The notes under the pieces were generated by a model. It saw only the letters and a list, made by a program, of their open reading frames with translations. It was not told the origin of the DNA and did no database searches. The translations under genes were made by a program, and so were the position numbers. A stretch of 64,000 nucleotides of DNA. It comes from Seminavis robusta (Eukaryota > Bacillariophyta > Bacillariophyceae > Naviculales > Naviculaceae). The DNA is taken from positions 63,737 to 127,736 of the forward strand of contig CAICTM010000039.1 in assembly GCA_903772945.1 (NCBI GenBank), written 5' to 3'. This document shows positions 21,023 to 31,420 of this stretch, piece by piece (positions within the stretch are counted from its first letter, which is position 1; every line of letters starts with the position of its first letter).

Positions 21023-21532
21023 ATGTTGCACAGCAGGGACAAGGTTGGATTGAACCAAAGTATCATCAACATCTATTGGAAGAAGACTCCTCAAAGAGGA
21101 GCCTTGGAGACCTTCAGATCCAAGGCACAAAGAGCACAAGTACAACCAATCACCAACAGGGACCTTGCCAAAAGGAACAGGGCCAAGAGGGAGCCAACAG
21201 GATCAGGCAGCCAGGAACAGGGACACAACCAAAAGGAAAGGAATAGCCAACAGCGACATAGTCAAAAAGCCAACTGTTTGTCACTCCGCAATCAGTATTC
21301 AATTGACTGTGGTGGCCACACCACATACAAGATCCCTCACATGGACAAGGAGCGACTGCAAAGGCTGGGGATTCTTCCAAGGCGACTAACAACGCCGATG
21401 GCTAACTCTAACGCAGCTACTTCTAATGACCCGAGTACAGGATCGAGACGACTCTCCCAAAGGGTATTTCGCACGGCAAGATCTCTGCACCAATGGGTCA
21501 ATAGAAGTTGCTTTGTTTCTTTGCTGTTGTAG
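21023..21532 (+). CDS. hypothetical 169-aa Gln/Asn/Arg-rich protein, weakly supported
   Basis: An ATG-started frame of 169 codons, rich in Gln, Asn, Arg and Ser, with no recognised domain, signal peptide or membrane segment. It overlaps comparable frames on the other strand. The segment after 21600 shares a 43-bp block with 42812-42855, so this may lie in or beside an old repeat. Treat as a possible gene only. Confidence 0.2.
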   Translation: MLHSRDKVGLNQSIINIYWKKTPQRGALETFRSKAQRAQVQPITNRDLAKRNRAKREPTGSGSQEQGHNQKERNSQQRHSQKANCLSLRNQYSIDCGGHTTYKIPHMDKERLQRLGILPRRLTTPMANSNAATSNDPSTGSRRLSQRVFRTARSLHQWVNRSCFVSLLL

Positions 21533-22319
21533 TCCTTTGGTCTCTTGGTGGCAGCGGGTGGTTCTGTTGTTGAGGCTGCTGACATGCTCTTGGACATCGG
21601 CTAGTAAGGAAGCCATTTTTTGCTCAGAAGGCAAGCCCAGCAAATGATGGTGGATTGGTGATCTTCTTTAATTCTCCCGGCAGAGCCAGTAAGTCCAGAA
21701 GGCCGCACCACCTAAAAGGAAAATCCATTTGCCAGGAAGACTGGAGCACCCAAATCAGAGCAGAATTGTTGGCTTGAGGCTGGAAACATTCATCAGATCT
21801 CATGTTTGTAGTCATTCGATCACTCAAAGCAGTAGTAGAGAAGCTGACGCTTGTTTCATTAGTAGTAGCAAAGTAGACCGATCTCTGTAGATCAGGAGGC
21901 GTCATGGTCGCTCGATCCGAGGAATTGTGGGCAATGAGGAATCGAATCATCCAAAATGGAAACAAACCAATCGATTCGACATGCACTGAGCCACCGCCGG
22001 CTGTTTCCAGCCTATCCAAACAAGAGGTGCCTGTCATGGTGGAGACGTCTTCAAGAGGAGTAGCCCCCGTAAAGAGGAGATAATAACATCATCTTGATAC
22101 AAAAAAAGGGCACCCGGTACAAATCCTGCAAATCTTGCTGTCGCGTGGCGCATGGGTATAAGCCTGCAGAGTGGTTTGAAAATCTGAGCTTCAAACTCGG
22201 GAGTTTTTCGCCGTTACACGGCCTCCTCTCATGCAACCTTGCCCACATTTTTGTCGTTAACGACCCATTTTTGTTGGGTCAACCACAAGCATCAAGCATC
22301 ATTAGACACTTCAACAGCA

Positions 22320-24431
22320 ATGAACTCTTTCTCTGACACACTCCGTTCTCGTCCAACCAACCCAAAGGATCCAGGTCGCAAGCGCCGGTTTGAAGGATTG
22401 CCGAACGACAAAGAAAACTTGGTTCCATTGCGAGATTCAAATTGCATCAATGGTGGTGAACGGCGTCCTCTCCAACGTGCCAGGATCCTCCCTCTTCCTC
22501 TGACACAAAATGTGAAGAACGAAGACAAGGAGACCTTCAACGATGTTGCCGCTGTGACCAAGCTCTCCGATGACGGCATTCTAAAGCAAGAAGAAAACAT
22601 TGAAGCTGCTTCGTCCAAATACAGTTCATTCCCCAAACCCAACATTGATATGCTCATAAAGCAAGAGGACCAGGAAGAAGACGTTGAAGCCGATTCATCC
22701 AATTACAGTTCATTCCCCTACCCCGAAAGTGGCATTCTCATAAAGCAAGAAGATCAGGAAGACGACGTTGAAGCTGCTTCATTCAAGAACAGTTCATTCT
22801 CCAAACCATCCGATGAAGTCTTGAATAGCAACAATGATATTCTCATCAAGCAAGAAGATCAGGAAGACGACGTTGAAGCTCTATTCCAAGCTAAATATGA
22901 AGAAATGCAGCGAATCAAGAACCGGCGAGCAACAGTGTTGAAACAATTGAAGGTGGATCGTAAGCGAAGGCTCAACCCAAAACTCACAGCGGCGGATAAG
23001 ACACTGCTCCAGAATGAGTCAGATCGCCTCGAGGAACAGTATGCTAACCTCGCCAACGAGGATCACTCCTGCTCCATGTTTCTAGCTGCCAACAAGCCAC
23101 CATTCTTTCCTGCTGAAGGCATCCCCGAGCCAAAATGCGTGTTTCCTGAAGAAAACCCCATTTTGGGGGGGTACGTGAGGGCAATCTTTTCAGTGACCAC
23201 AGGCTCTATCAAGTCCTCCGGAGACGGTCTCACTGACGCTATCAATTGTGCCTTTGGAGATTCAATCCTCAAGCAAGGCGACATCAAAAATGCTATCAAG
23301 GAGAATGCATTGAAATGTCGCGACGCTTTACCTGTGAGAAGTCTCTTTACACTCCGAAAAGCTGCCCATGCAATCCCGGAGCTCACCAATGGTGTGTACG
23401 AGTTGATGTCCATGACACGAACTGATCAGCAGAATGTGAGTTTGGAAAGGCAGTTGGCATCGAAGGAACACATCATGACCGATTCGCCGAATTTCTGCAC
23501 TCTACTCAACTACAAAGAGGGAAGCTACCTGGTTTCTGTGGATCTGGCTGTTGAAGGGCTAGAAACACCCATTGGGTACTGCCTCTCGTACAATGCTGGA
23601 GCAAGCACCATCTGTCATGGGTCAGGCACAACCTACACAATCTCTGATGACGACCGTCGCGATCTTTCGGAGGAACAATGGAAAAGCAAATTGTGCACTG
23701 TCTTCAATATCAAGGGAATCAAACTCGTTTCAGTCTATCAGCTCCGGGTCAAATTCAACAGCGTCGCAAACGGAGACCTTCCTCATTTCATTGGCTGGGA
23801 AGCTTATCGAGACTGCAAGAAAAAGATGCACGAACTGAAAGCAGAAAAGCAAGCCAAGAAGCAAGCCCAGAAAGATCAGTACCACAATGGACCGGAAGGT
23901 GGCATGGTGACTTTGGCCAATGTGCTTGGAGCGACTCTTGGATCCAGTTCTTTGGACTCTGGCAATAGCATGACAAACTGGAGAGCTCTAAACTGCAGCA
24001 ACGCCCTCAGGAGCCAGGGATGGAGTGACAATGATGATGATGATGAGCCAACTCAGTGGTATTGCTCCGCAGGCTGTGGTAAGAAGTTTAAAAGCCAGGA
24101 AGCTGAGAAGAGCCACATCAAGGATAAGGCCACAAACTCCAGCTCCGAAAACGAGCACACCAAACGCTGGGTAATTCTCCAACGACTGGAGAAACTGAAA
24201 GCAGCAGCAGAAATACGATGTTCCCAGAAGCCAGCAGCACCATCTGGTGGTGGTAGAAGCAACGATGGAGGGGAGAAGAAACATTTTGTGTGTCCAGCAT
24301 GTGGGAGCCGTTGTGATAGCAAAGACGAGCTTGAGCGCCATCTTATTGCTTTGTCTGGGAAACGTACATTGCAGAATAAAGGAAACACGCATCGGAAGGA
24401 GTGCGTATGGCGAGGCCTCCTTCCAGCCTAG
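22320..24431 (+). CDS. zinc-finger protein with a degenerate papain-like peptidase-type domain (703 aa)
   Basis: The ATG at 22320 gives 703 aa in one exon. Residues 80-190 contain four repeats centred on LKQE/IKQE (88-91, 113-116, 141-144, 176-179) within acidic IKQEDQEDDVEA units. Residues 190-245 are a basic then acidic helical region. The main domain (about 270-495) is shared with the 1458-aa protein at 33607: matching blocks are VRAIFSV, LTDAIN, ELTNG, FCTLLNYKEGSYLVS, YCLSYNAGAS, YTISDDDR, VYQLRVKF and PHFIGW. The paralogue has Cys and His at positions expected for a papain-like pair; here that Cys is absent (GDGLTDAIN) and the His is Tyr420 (GYCLSYN). Two Cys/His-finger-like motifs close the protein (about 581-613 and 657-691), with an Asp-rich run before the first. 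Function unknown; nuclear or DNA-associated role is inference. Confidence 0.8.
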   Translation: MNSFSDTLRSRPTNPKDPGRKRRFEGLPNDKENLVPLRDSNCINGGERRPLQRARILPLPLTQNVKNEDKETFNDVAAVTKLSDDGILKQEENIEAASSKYSSFPKPNIDMLIKQEDQEEDVEADSSNYSSFPYPESGILIKQEDQEDDVEAASFKNSSFSKPSDEVLNSNNDILIKQEDQEDDVEALFQAKYEEMQRIKNRRATVLKQLKVDRKRRLNPKLTAADKTLLQNESDRLEEQYANLANEDHSCSMFLAANKPPFFPAEGIPEPKCVFPEENPILGGYVRAIFSVTTGSIKSSGDGLTDAINCAFGDSILKQGDIKNAIKENALKCRDALPVRSLFTLRKAAHAIPELTNGVYELMSMTRTDQQNVSLERQLASKEHIMTDSPNFCTLLNYKEGSYLVSVDLAVEGLETPIGYCLSYNAGASTICHGSGTTYTISDDDRRDLSEEQWKSKLCTVFNIKGIKLVSVYQLRVKFNSVANGDLPHFIGWEAYRDCKKKMHELKAEKQAKKQAQKDQYHNGPEGGMVTLANVLGATLGSSSLDSGNSMTNWRALNCSNALRSQGWSDNDDDDEPTQWYCSAGCGKKFKSQEAEKSHIKDKATNSSSENEHTKRWVILQRLEKLKAAAEIRCSQKPAAPSGGGRSNDGGEKKHFVCPACGSRCDSKDELERHLIALSGKRTLQNKGNTHRKECVWRGLLPA

Positions 24432-26967
24432 AGACGAAGAATGTCTTTTTGGAAGCTTCGGACAAAGCTGGAGGAATTCAATGCTGGGCATCTTTACAAT
24501 GATTGGCATCTTTACCAGTCACATAGTCCTCATGCTCGATTCTCCTTGCCTATTTTGCATCGTAGCTGCCAGGACTTCGGCGATAAAATGCTGGCACTAG
24601 TAGACTAAACGTAGCCAAACATATTACCACCAAGCCAAACATATTACCACCATACGCAGGACTCCTATCCGATTCTTGGATGTGCCTTGATGTCTTGAAT
24701 CTTCGATCAATCAATCGATCATCATAAGACTTCCTTCACCTGGTTAGCATCTTGCTCTACGGTACCGGTAGCTAGAAGAAATGGTCCGAATGTCTTTTTC
24801 ATGTTGGAGTCTACTTTTGTCATGTTATAGAAGTTGTTGCTGTTCGACGTTCACGATGCTGTCGATCTCGTTGATTCGGATAGTAGATGCCAGGAGAATT
24901 TGCCATCTCTGGGTGGATTCGTAGTCGTGCAACGAGAGTGTGCCTTCCGGTTGAATCGAATCTTCGAGCCATAGATGCCAATCATGACGGCTGTATCGTC
25001 ACTCGCACACTCGCAGACTTGGACGCAAGACAGAATCGAATCTACGACTTTTTGGTGGTTGGTAGTGTTGTCGTGTTGAGACCCCGGATAGAACCTGCAA
25101 AGCCACCAACATCAAGCAAAGTATGTGTTCTGGTAGAAGCCCATGGCATCACAAAACTTTCTTTCCCCGTTCCCTCCTCCTCTTCTTCCGGTACCATCAA
25201 TGTCGTAGTGAGACAGGGACTCTGCGCGTGAGCGAGAGAAGCTGGCTAGCATTGTAACTCCTTGCAGGTTTCTCGGTGTGGAAGGAAGATTGGATGGAAT
25301 TGATGGGTCTTGTTGGTCCTCTTGCGACGAATGTTGACGTGCTTGGGTGCACTTTTGAATATCGAGGCGAGAGTTGGGCAACTACATGTTTCTGAGCATT
25401 TGCTCTAGCTAGCACAAACCAGGGATGGGGCAATTCTTTGCTGCTGCGCCTTCGCTCTGGACGCGTCGATTGATCGAATGGTACGGTAGACAAAGACTTT
25501 GCTGGCGGATTTGATTGATTGATTGAGGCAGAAGCCCCGGGATGGAAGCATATTTTGATTTTCTCAGACGCCATCTTTGCTTACCTCTGTGGCGCGGAGT
25601 AGTGCCGCCATGTGTGGTGTCGCAAGTTCTTGGGTGGTGTAACGCCAATCGATGCGTCTGATTGGCATGGTGGAGCTAGCTTCTTCATCAAGAAAGGAGA
25701 GGGAAGCACCTGAACCAAGCATGTTGACTCGTCACTCCCTTAAACTCTCAAGCTGCTGCTTGACGGCTGCCTCGCTGCCAGAGCGAGAGCAAGGAAAACT
25801 ATCCCGACGGAAGGAATCGCGTCACAAGCTCGAGGAGTCCTGTCAATTTTCAAGTCAACGGATCTCTTCCGGTTGGCTCCTCACTCCTTATTGCCACTGG
25901 GTGGCTTGTGTGGACACTTGTGTTGAAGCCCGATTCGATTCACCCGATGATGCCGAGATGCCAAAACTACCTGGATCCTGGATCTATGATACATGTACTA
26001 GTATCTATCTGTTCCTTTGCATGCCTTCATCGTCAAAACTGTATGATAGATTGGCTTGTTAATGGCGAGGTGCACATTATTGGGAAGATCTAGCCAACAG
26101 CAAAACTTTGATGATCAAGTAAGTGTACTGCTTGCTCACAGTACGTGCTCCAGAGCAGCCAATAAGTAAGAGCACTGTATTTTGTGATTTAAAATGCCGC
26201 CTTAAGATTGAATTGAATTTTCATGGGAAGCCACTATAAGACGGAAAAGACCCAGTCTTGAATTATTGGAAGCAACGTGAAGGAAAATGAATGTGCTCTG
26301 GGGAAAACCTACGTCGCCTGGTTGCCTGGTTCATTGTCTTGACAGCTGTCTTGACCTTCAATCCTGTTTGCGACGATAACGAACTTTGTACAGTTACTGC
26401 AGTACTACATGTATTATTTAAATAAACAAATTTTAACAGGAGACCGGACTCACCGGAGTACCTCTCTATTTTATTAATATCTATGTCATACCTGGTACTG
26501 CTGGTTCATGTCTTTACCTTCAATCCTGTTTGCAACGAAAACGTACTTTGTACGACTTCACTACAGTACTACGTATAGTACACTCGCTAGTAGAGTACGG
26601 CCAGCTTCGTCGGCTGGTTCATTGTCTTGACCTTCAATCCTGTTTGCGAAGAATCTGGGGTTTATCGGACGAGAATTGGAGCAACAGCCCTTTAAACACT
26701 TCGAGCCACGGCGAGATGCAGCAGAACCGTCACGAGCTGTACTGTAGCAAGATCCTTAGTAGGATCCTCTCGGTTCTCGGTTCAGCAGTTCCGGCAACCC
26801 CTCCTTTGCCTCCTCCATCTTTCCCATTCAGCCTTTTGGTCGTCATCACCTTTTTGCTTTAGGCTTGGGCTCTTGTAAAAGCACACAATTCTTCAGCAGA
26901 ACCCTTTTTGCTCAAATACCTTTCACAGCAAACCATTCTTGTTGACTCCTTCTCAAGCAACCCAACC
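24432..26967. other. intergenic stretch with a small three-copy repeat
   Basis: About 2.5 kb without a supported gene. The block CTTCAATCCTGTTTGCGA or a close variant occurs three times (about 26355, 26519 and 26633), the first two followed by a similar AACG-ACTTTGTAC block and an AGTACTAC word. Frames of 110-136 codons near 24887 and 25652 show no protein features. The last 40 bases before 26968 are A/C-rich, as expected for a leader. Confidence 0.5.
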
Positions 26968-27621
26968 ATGACATCCAACCTAACGTTTGCACTCTCCGAA
27001 CCTGTACCAGACACTCATCAGCAATTTCGACTCAGTGATCAAGCCATTGCTCCTCCGCCAACCTCCGCAACCAGATGGCGCGCCCTTTCTCGTTCCGGGT
27101 CCAGAGTGGGTGCCGCCGATGCAAGGTGGGGCAGCTCTCGGTTTACCAGCAAGCGTCCGTCCACCACTACTGATGAGATGATGGAAAGCAGCAAGGTATC
27201 CACAGTTCGATCCAACCGAAACAGTTCCATATTTGCCAGTTTGACTTTGGGAGATCTCATGAAACAGAGCACAGGCGCCAGCAGCACAACTCTATCGTGT
27301 GTCTCTGATTTGACCATGGACAGTGGGCTGCTGTCCTTTCAGTCAAGATCCAGAGGCAGTTTTAGTAGGGATGACTGCATCATTATGGCAGCTGCTGCCA
27401 TCCAATGTCCCCTTCGCCAGTCCCTCAAAATGTCCTTTGACTCACACCAATGTCGAGACTTGAGTCCGCCCCAAAGGCCAGATCGAAAGTGCAGCTTGAC
27501 ATCAACGACCAGTTCCCATCGTCGTCTCCTGACTGTGAATGCCAGACCTGATCAATGCCCCAAGTTCCCCTGTCGAGCATCGAGCCAAAACAGCTTGACG
27601 GACACAACGGTGGAGAACTAG
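26968..27621 (+). CDS. hypothetical Ser/Arg-rich 217-aa protein
   Basis: The ATG at 26968 opens 217 codons; the frame continues upstream only to a TTG. Composition is Ser, Thr and Arg-rich with several RSxS-type sites (RALSRSGSRVG; RSRGSFSRDD), compatible with phosphorylation. A hydrophobic-acidic helix, IFASLTLGDLMKQ, sits mid-protein. No domain, signal peptide or transmembrane segment is seen. The CCATGACATCC start context is like that of the small gene at 54802, but the proteins do not align. Function unknown. Confidence 0.5.
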   Translation: MTSNLTFALSEPVPDTHQQFRLSDQAIAPPPTSATRWRALSRSGSRVGAADARWGSSRFTSKRPSTTTDEMMESSKVSTVRSNRNSSIFASLTLGDLMKQSTGASSTTLSCVSDLTMDSGLLSFQSRSRGSFSRDDCIIMAAAAIQCPLRQSLKMSFDSHQCRDLSPPQRPDRKCSLTSTTSSHRRLLTVNARPDQCPKFPCRASSQNSLTDTTVEN

Positions 27622-28284
27622 CTGGCATGGTTACTTGATTCCTCGGCTAGCTATGGTAGTTGGTTTAACGATAAATACATATCTTAGACGGTAACAAATT
27701 CATATTAGAACCAAGTTTGTGACTATTGGCTGTGCTATTGGCTACCTTCGTATTGACACTCTACTTTTCTGCGAATCTGCGATCTACCTTGCGATACTCA
27801 TGGTCAAGGGATACCGGTAGCGTAGCCTCAGCGGTGAGGTAAGCACCTAAGAGGGCAGGCTGCTTGGCGAGAACAGGGCTTTTCTTCAAGTCGTATTCTT
27901 GGAGATTGGTTGTCCAGCTACGTATGATTGTTCTTTTGACATAGTTGTCTAGCCACATCTTCCCAGGAACACTGATGCAGGTAAGCTTGGCGACAACAGG
28001 GTTTTTCCATCGTCCGGCAAGTTATCTTCTTGGACTTTGGTTGTCCAAGCCTGGCCCCGTATGTTCGCTCTTGTGGCATATTGTTCTTCCCTGGAACACC
28101 CATGCATGTTTGTTGAGATGTTGGCTGGAACTGGATGCGCTCGCACTGTTCGCTCCAGGCTTTCAATGACAATCCATCAGCGAAGGGAGACAGCCGACAA
28201 TGTCAGGCTTCACAACGAGCTGGCTTTTCCGACCCAAAGGAGGGTCCAATGTCTCGACAGCACGGTAGACTGCCTCGCCCACTC

Positions 28285-29268
28285 TCATGGTCTGACACCG
28301 ACAGCGTTTTGGGCAGATTGTTCAAACCAACAAACAATGATATCATCGAAGCTTGAGCTATAGGCGTCACGAAAGAGAGAGACCTTCCACGGTTGAAAAA
28401 CTTGATACGTGTTGAATGACGCCATGTTGTTGGTTCGTCCTTTCCACTCTTCATAATCGTAGCGGTCTCCAGTGACACCGTCCCATATTACGCCGTCTTT
28501 TGCTCCTTCTGGGACTTGAATGCTGAAGACAGGATATCGCACCTGCCCGGCGCTTCCACAGCTCGTATAGCTGTAGACTAATCCATTCGGTATAAACTCG
28601 GGCTGGGTAGCCGTATGTGCAAATCCGAGAACGTGGCCCATTTCGTGGCTTACAAGATAGCCACCAAAGAATGGAATTCCAAGATTCGATAAAAAGGCTG
28701 GAACATAGGTCGTTGCAGCGGACATGACGAGAATAGGGGCCACCCTTTCCCCAGAGTCGCTGATCTTGCCACCCAGTGGGGCATCTACGAAGGCACACCC
28801 CAGGTTTGGGGTGCCCATCTCCCTGACCACCAGCACGGACACACGGAAAAGATCATTGATGTGATCACTGTTCAAAAAGTGGTCGCGATAATCAAAACAC
28901 ACGCGTGGAGTATGGTAGTAGGCATCATCCACCTCGTAAATGCTGCCGAGGTGGAAGTTGATTCTTCCTTGGTACAAAACGTCCAGCTGGTCAATTTGTC
29001 GTCGGATACAAGATTTCGAGATGGAGAAATCTTTCCATGAAATGCCCAAGAGTTGCCTTTCTTGATAGGTCCTGTAGAAGTCCACCGTGATATCTCCCTT
29101 GAACACATCCGTTTGATTCTTGTCTCCACCACCGAGGTTGCGAGATCTCAATCCAAATCCAATTTGATTCGATCTGCTTCTGAGCATGGATCCAAGCAGG
29201 AAGATACTGCTGATGAGAACAGCGAGCAAACAGCCCGCAAACATCATGGTGCTGACTCGTCGCATCAT
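28285..29268 (-). CDS. membrane-anchored zinc metallopeptidase of the metzincin type
   Basis: A single-exon gene of 327 aa from the ATG at 29268. A short basic N-terminus (MMRR) and a hydrophobic segment (about 8-27) without a cleavage site suggest a type II membrane anchor. The catalytic motif is HEMGHVLGFAH (208-218): His208, His212 and His218 are zinc ligands and Glu209 the general base, the extended HExxHxxGxxH of metzincins. NNMASF at 280-285 is a likely Met-turn (Met282). Five cysteines lie outside the motif. The arrangement is closest to pappalysin or reprolysin-like proteins, but I cannot fix the family. No propeptide with a cysteine switch is evident. It lies 290 bp from a trypsin-like gene on the same strand, so two extracellular-type protease genes are neighbours. 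Confidence 0.82.
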   Translation of the reverse strand: MMRRVSTMMFAGCLLAVLISSIFLLGSMLRSRSNQIGFGLRSRNLGGGDKNQTDVFKGDITVDFYRTYQERQLLGISWKDFSISKSCIRRQIDQLDVLYQGRINFHLGSIYEVDDAYYHTPRVCFDYRDHFLNSDHINDLFRVSVLVVREMGTPNLGCAFVDAPLGGKISDSGERVAPILVMSAATTYVPAFLSNLGIPFFGGYLVSHEMGHVLGFAHTATQPEFIPNGLVYSYTSCGSAGQVRYPVFSIQVPEGAKDGVIWDGVTGDRYDYEEWKGRTNNMASFNTYQVFQPWKVSLFRDAYSSSFDDIIVCWFEQSAQNAVGVRP

Positions 29269-29556
29269 ATTCCTTGCCGGTGAGCTTTCGGTATTGATAG
29301 CGCTCAGCTAGCTAGCTAGTAGGTAGGTAGCGATACTCTTGACTGCCACACTCGCATGGTCTTTTCTTACTTGCTTCAGACTTGTGAGCTACCGGTGTTA
29401 CTTTGGTGCTCGAAGGGCCAACCCTTTCGGAAAGCAATTAGCGGCCATGCCAGCTCCCAGGAGAGGTGCGCTGCGCACCACCGAGCGCAGCTTTTACAAG
29501 GCCTGACCAAAGCGTTACGGCCTAATGCTGGTTGATTTGGTTCTAGCTAGCAGCTA

Positions 29557-30523
29557 TTAATAGTCTGTCCCGGAGCTCGTATTTGAATGGGAGAGTGGCG
29601 TGATTGCAGATAGCTGAAGACCAACAGAGTGGCTCGATAAAGATCGAATGAGGTCGTCAACGGACGTGTCAACGGACGTGTCAACGGATTCCAAACGAGC
29701 ATCTGTGTCCAAGTTTCGGCGGTGCTGGATCCGTTCTCTTGCTTGGATGACAGTTTCTTGATGAATTCCGATGACCCTGCCATCTTTCAACACAACCGCG
29801 CCGCCACTGTCGCCAGCAAATGACAGGCACTGATACACAAAATGGCGCGAGTAGACTTTGGCTATGTAAATCGGAACACACCAACGGATAGACTAGCTAG
29901 GGTCCAGGTCCTGTAGATCCTGCTGTATGACTATTTGAAATGCTGCAAGAATGCATTGCTTCCCTGGTGTTAATGTCTCAAGTGACACTTCCAAAAATGC
30001 GGGCAACTCTGCTTCGCCTGTTATGGTGGAGAGAATGCAATAGTAAAAGGCGGGTGTCCTAGCTTGAAATTCTCAAACGTCGCGAAATTTGCTCAATGGG
30101 CTTTCCAAAGTGGCACGTTACTTCCTTGTCCACCGCCGGATCAGCAAAGTTGTGAGCAACGCTGTATACAACTGTCCATGACACTGCGAAGCCAGTTCCG
30201 ATGGGCTTCTTAGCATTGCTGTCTCCGTCCTCCTCTCGGAAAAAGCACACTGCACTCGTGAGCTTGTCATAGACTCCGTCTCCCAAAATGTTGTCTTCGG
30301 TAGCTCCACTTGCTATTTGCCGTTGTTGGAAACGATTCTTCCAGCCATAATGTGCAATCCATCCATTCAGCAGGTCCTTCACAGCGGCTGGCTCCCCATG
30401 TGAATGTCGTTGGACAAACTCCTCGAACGTCGAAGCCTTGGCGTCTTGCCATTGCAGATTTCCGTACTCTGATGTGATCTTTTCTTTCAACCAGCGCCTG
30501 GTACTTTCCGTTAGGACCAACAA
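29557..30523 (-). pseudogene. trypsin-like (S1 family) serine protease gene, probably broken
   Basis: Two separate parts read leftward. The 5' part (30523 to about 30070) contains PIGTGFAVSWTVVYSVAHNF, with the His of the triad in the usual SAAH-like block. The 3' part (to 29557) contains FAGDSGGAVVLKDGRVIGIH, with the nucleophile Ser in GDSGG. Between them the reading frame changes and a stop lies in the 3' frame just before the GDSGG segment. An intron with an acceptor near 30015 could explain the first but not the second. The beginning is also unclear: an ATG at 30584 opens a different frame. The Asp of the triad was not located with confidence. Either a recently inactivated gene or one with splicing I cannot resolve. 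Confidence 0.55.
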
Positions 30524-30759
30524 GTTTAGTCAAGTCCGTGTCATCCTGGACGGCCCCGGGGGAAGTCCCCTTGTCTTGGCTCATTTTCTTTCTCGCAGTT
30601 GTGGTGTCGGTACCATGGTATTTTATGCCATTGTTGGTTTGTGGGTTGCTCTCCTTGCAACATGTTGGTTGTTGCTTGCTGGTGTCCGTATGAAGGACGA
30701 CGTACAGAGCACTTTTGAAAGGGTGTCCTACACAAGTCCCGTTAAAACTACAGTACGTA

Positions 30760-31205
30760 GGCCAGGACCACTATCGAACACACCGAGTACTGGTACAGGC
30801 CCTTCAAGACGGAGCATTGGCATCCATGCACACCAACCAACGCACCAATCAGATCCAAGCCACTACTGGTGTGCATCAAACAGCAGCTGTTGCAAGAAAG
30901 GTTACTCTCAGTTTGGTTACTGGCAACCCCAACATCCCTCATTTGAAAAAAGAACTGTTGGCACGTGACTTCTCGGAAGCAGAGCTCTCTGGAAAGAAGA
31001 TCACCGCACTCAAGACAATGTTGAAAGAGCATGAGAGCCAGGGTCTTGGTGGTCAAGGCGACAACAGTGTGGCCAATATCAAGGAATTTGCACCACAGTC
31101 AACAGCTCCTTTCGTTCTAAAAGGAAACTAGAGAAGATGATCATGGCGTCAGTTGCAATCAAATAGCGAATAATACGGCGTCGGCAACAAGGGGAAACTT
31201 ACAGG
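30760..31205 (+). pseudogene. 3' fragment of a SAP-like-domain gene (copy 1)
   Basis: About 120 codons match the C-terminal part of the gene at 43202-44235, ending in the same APFVLKGN and stop (31131). Similarity continues into the 3' flank as far as a GGGGAAACTTACAG block (about 31191-31204). The core, IPHLKKELLARDFSEAELSG followed by KKITALKTMLKEH, has the helix-turn-helix pattern of SAP-type DNA-binding motifs. An upstream block, QIQATTGVHQTAAVA, is nearly identical in both copies. The remainder of the gene is missing here, so this is a 5'-truncated copy. A transposon origin is possible, but no ends were recognised. Confidence 0.5.
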
Positions 31206-31420
31206 AGGGAGGATCGGCAGTAGAGACAATTGGCGATGGTTGGTAGATGGCGACGGTTGGTGATGGGTAATAGTTCGAACCCCAAGAGGGAGACTGTCTC
31301 GACGGGTAGGAAGAGTATTTCTCACAGTGGTTGGCGGTAGAGGATCGATGGCAACAGTTCGGCTTGCCCTGACCAGCAAATGACAGTGCTCAAGATACAA
31401 CCAATCCGACAAATTACTCC

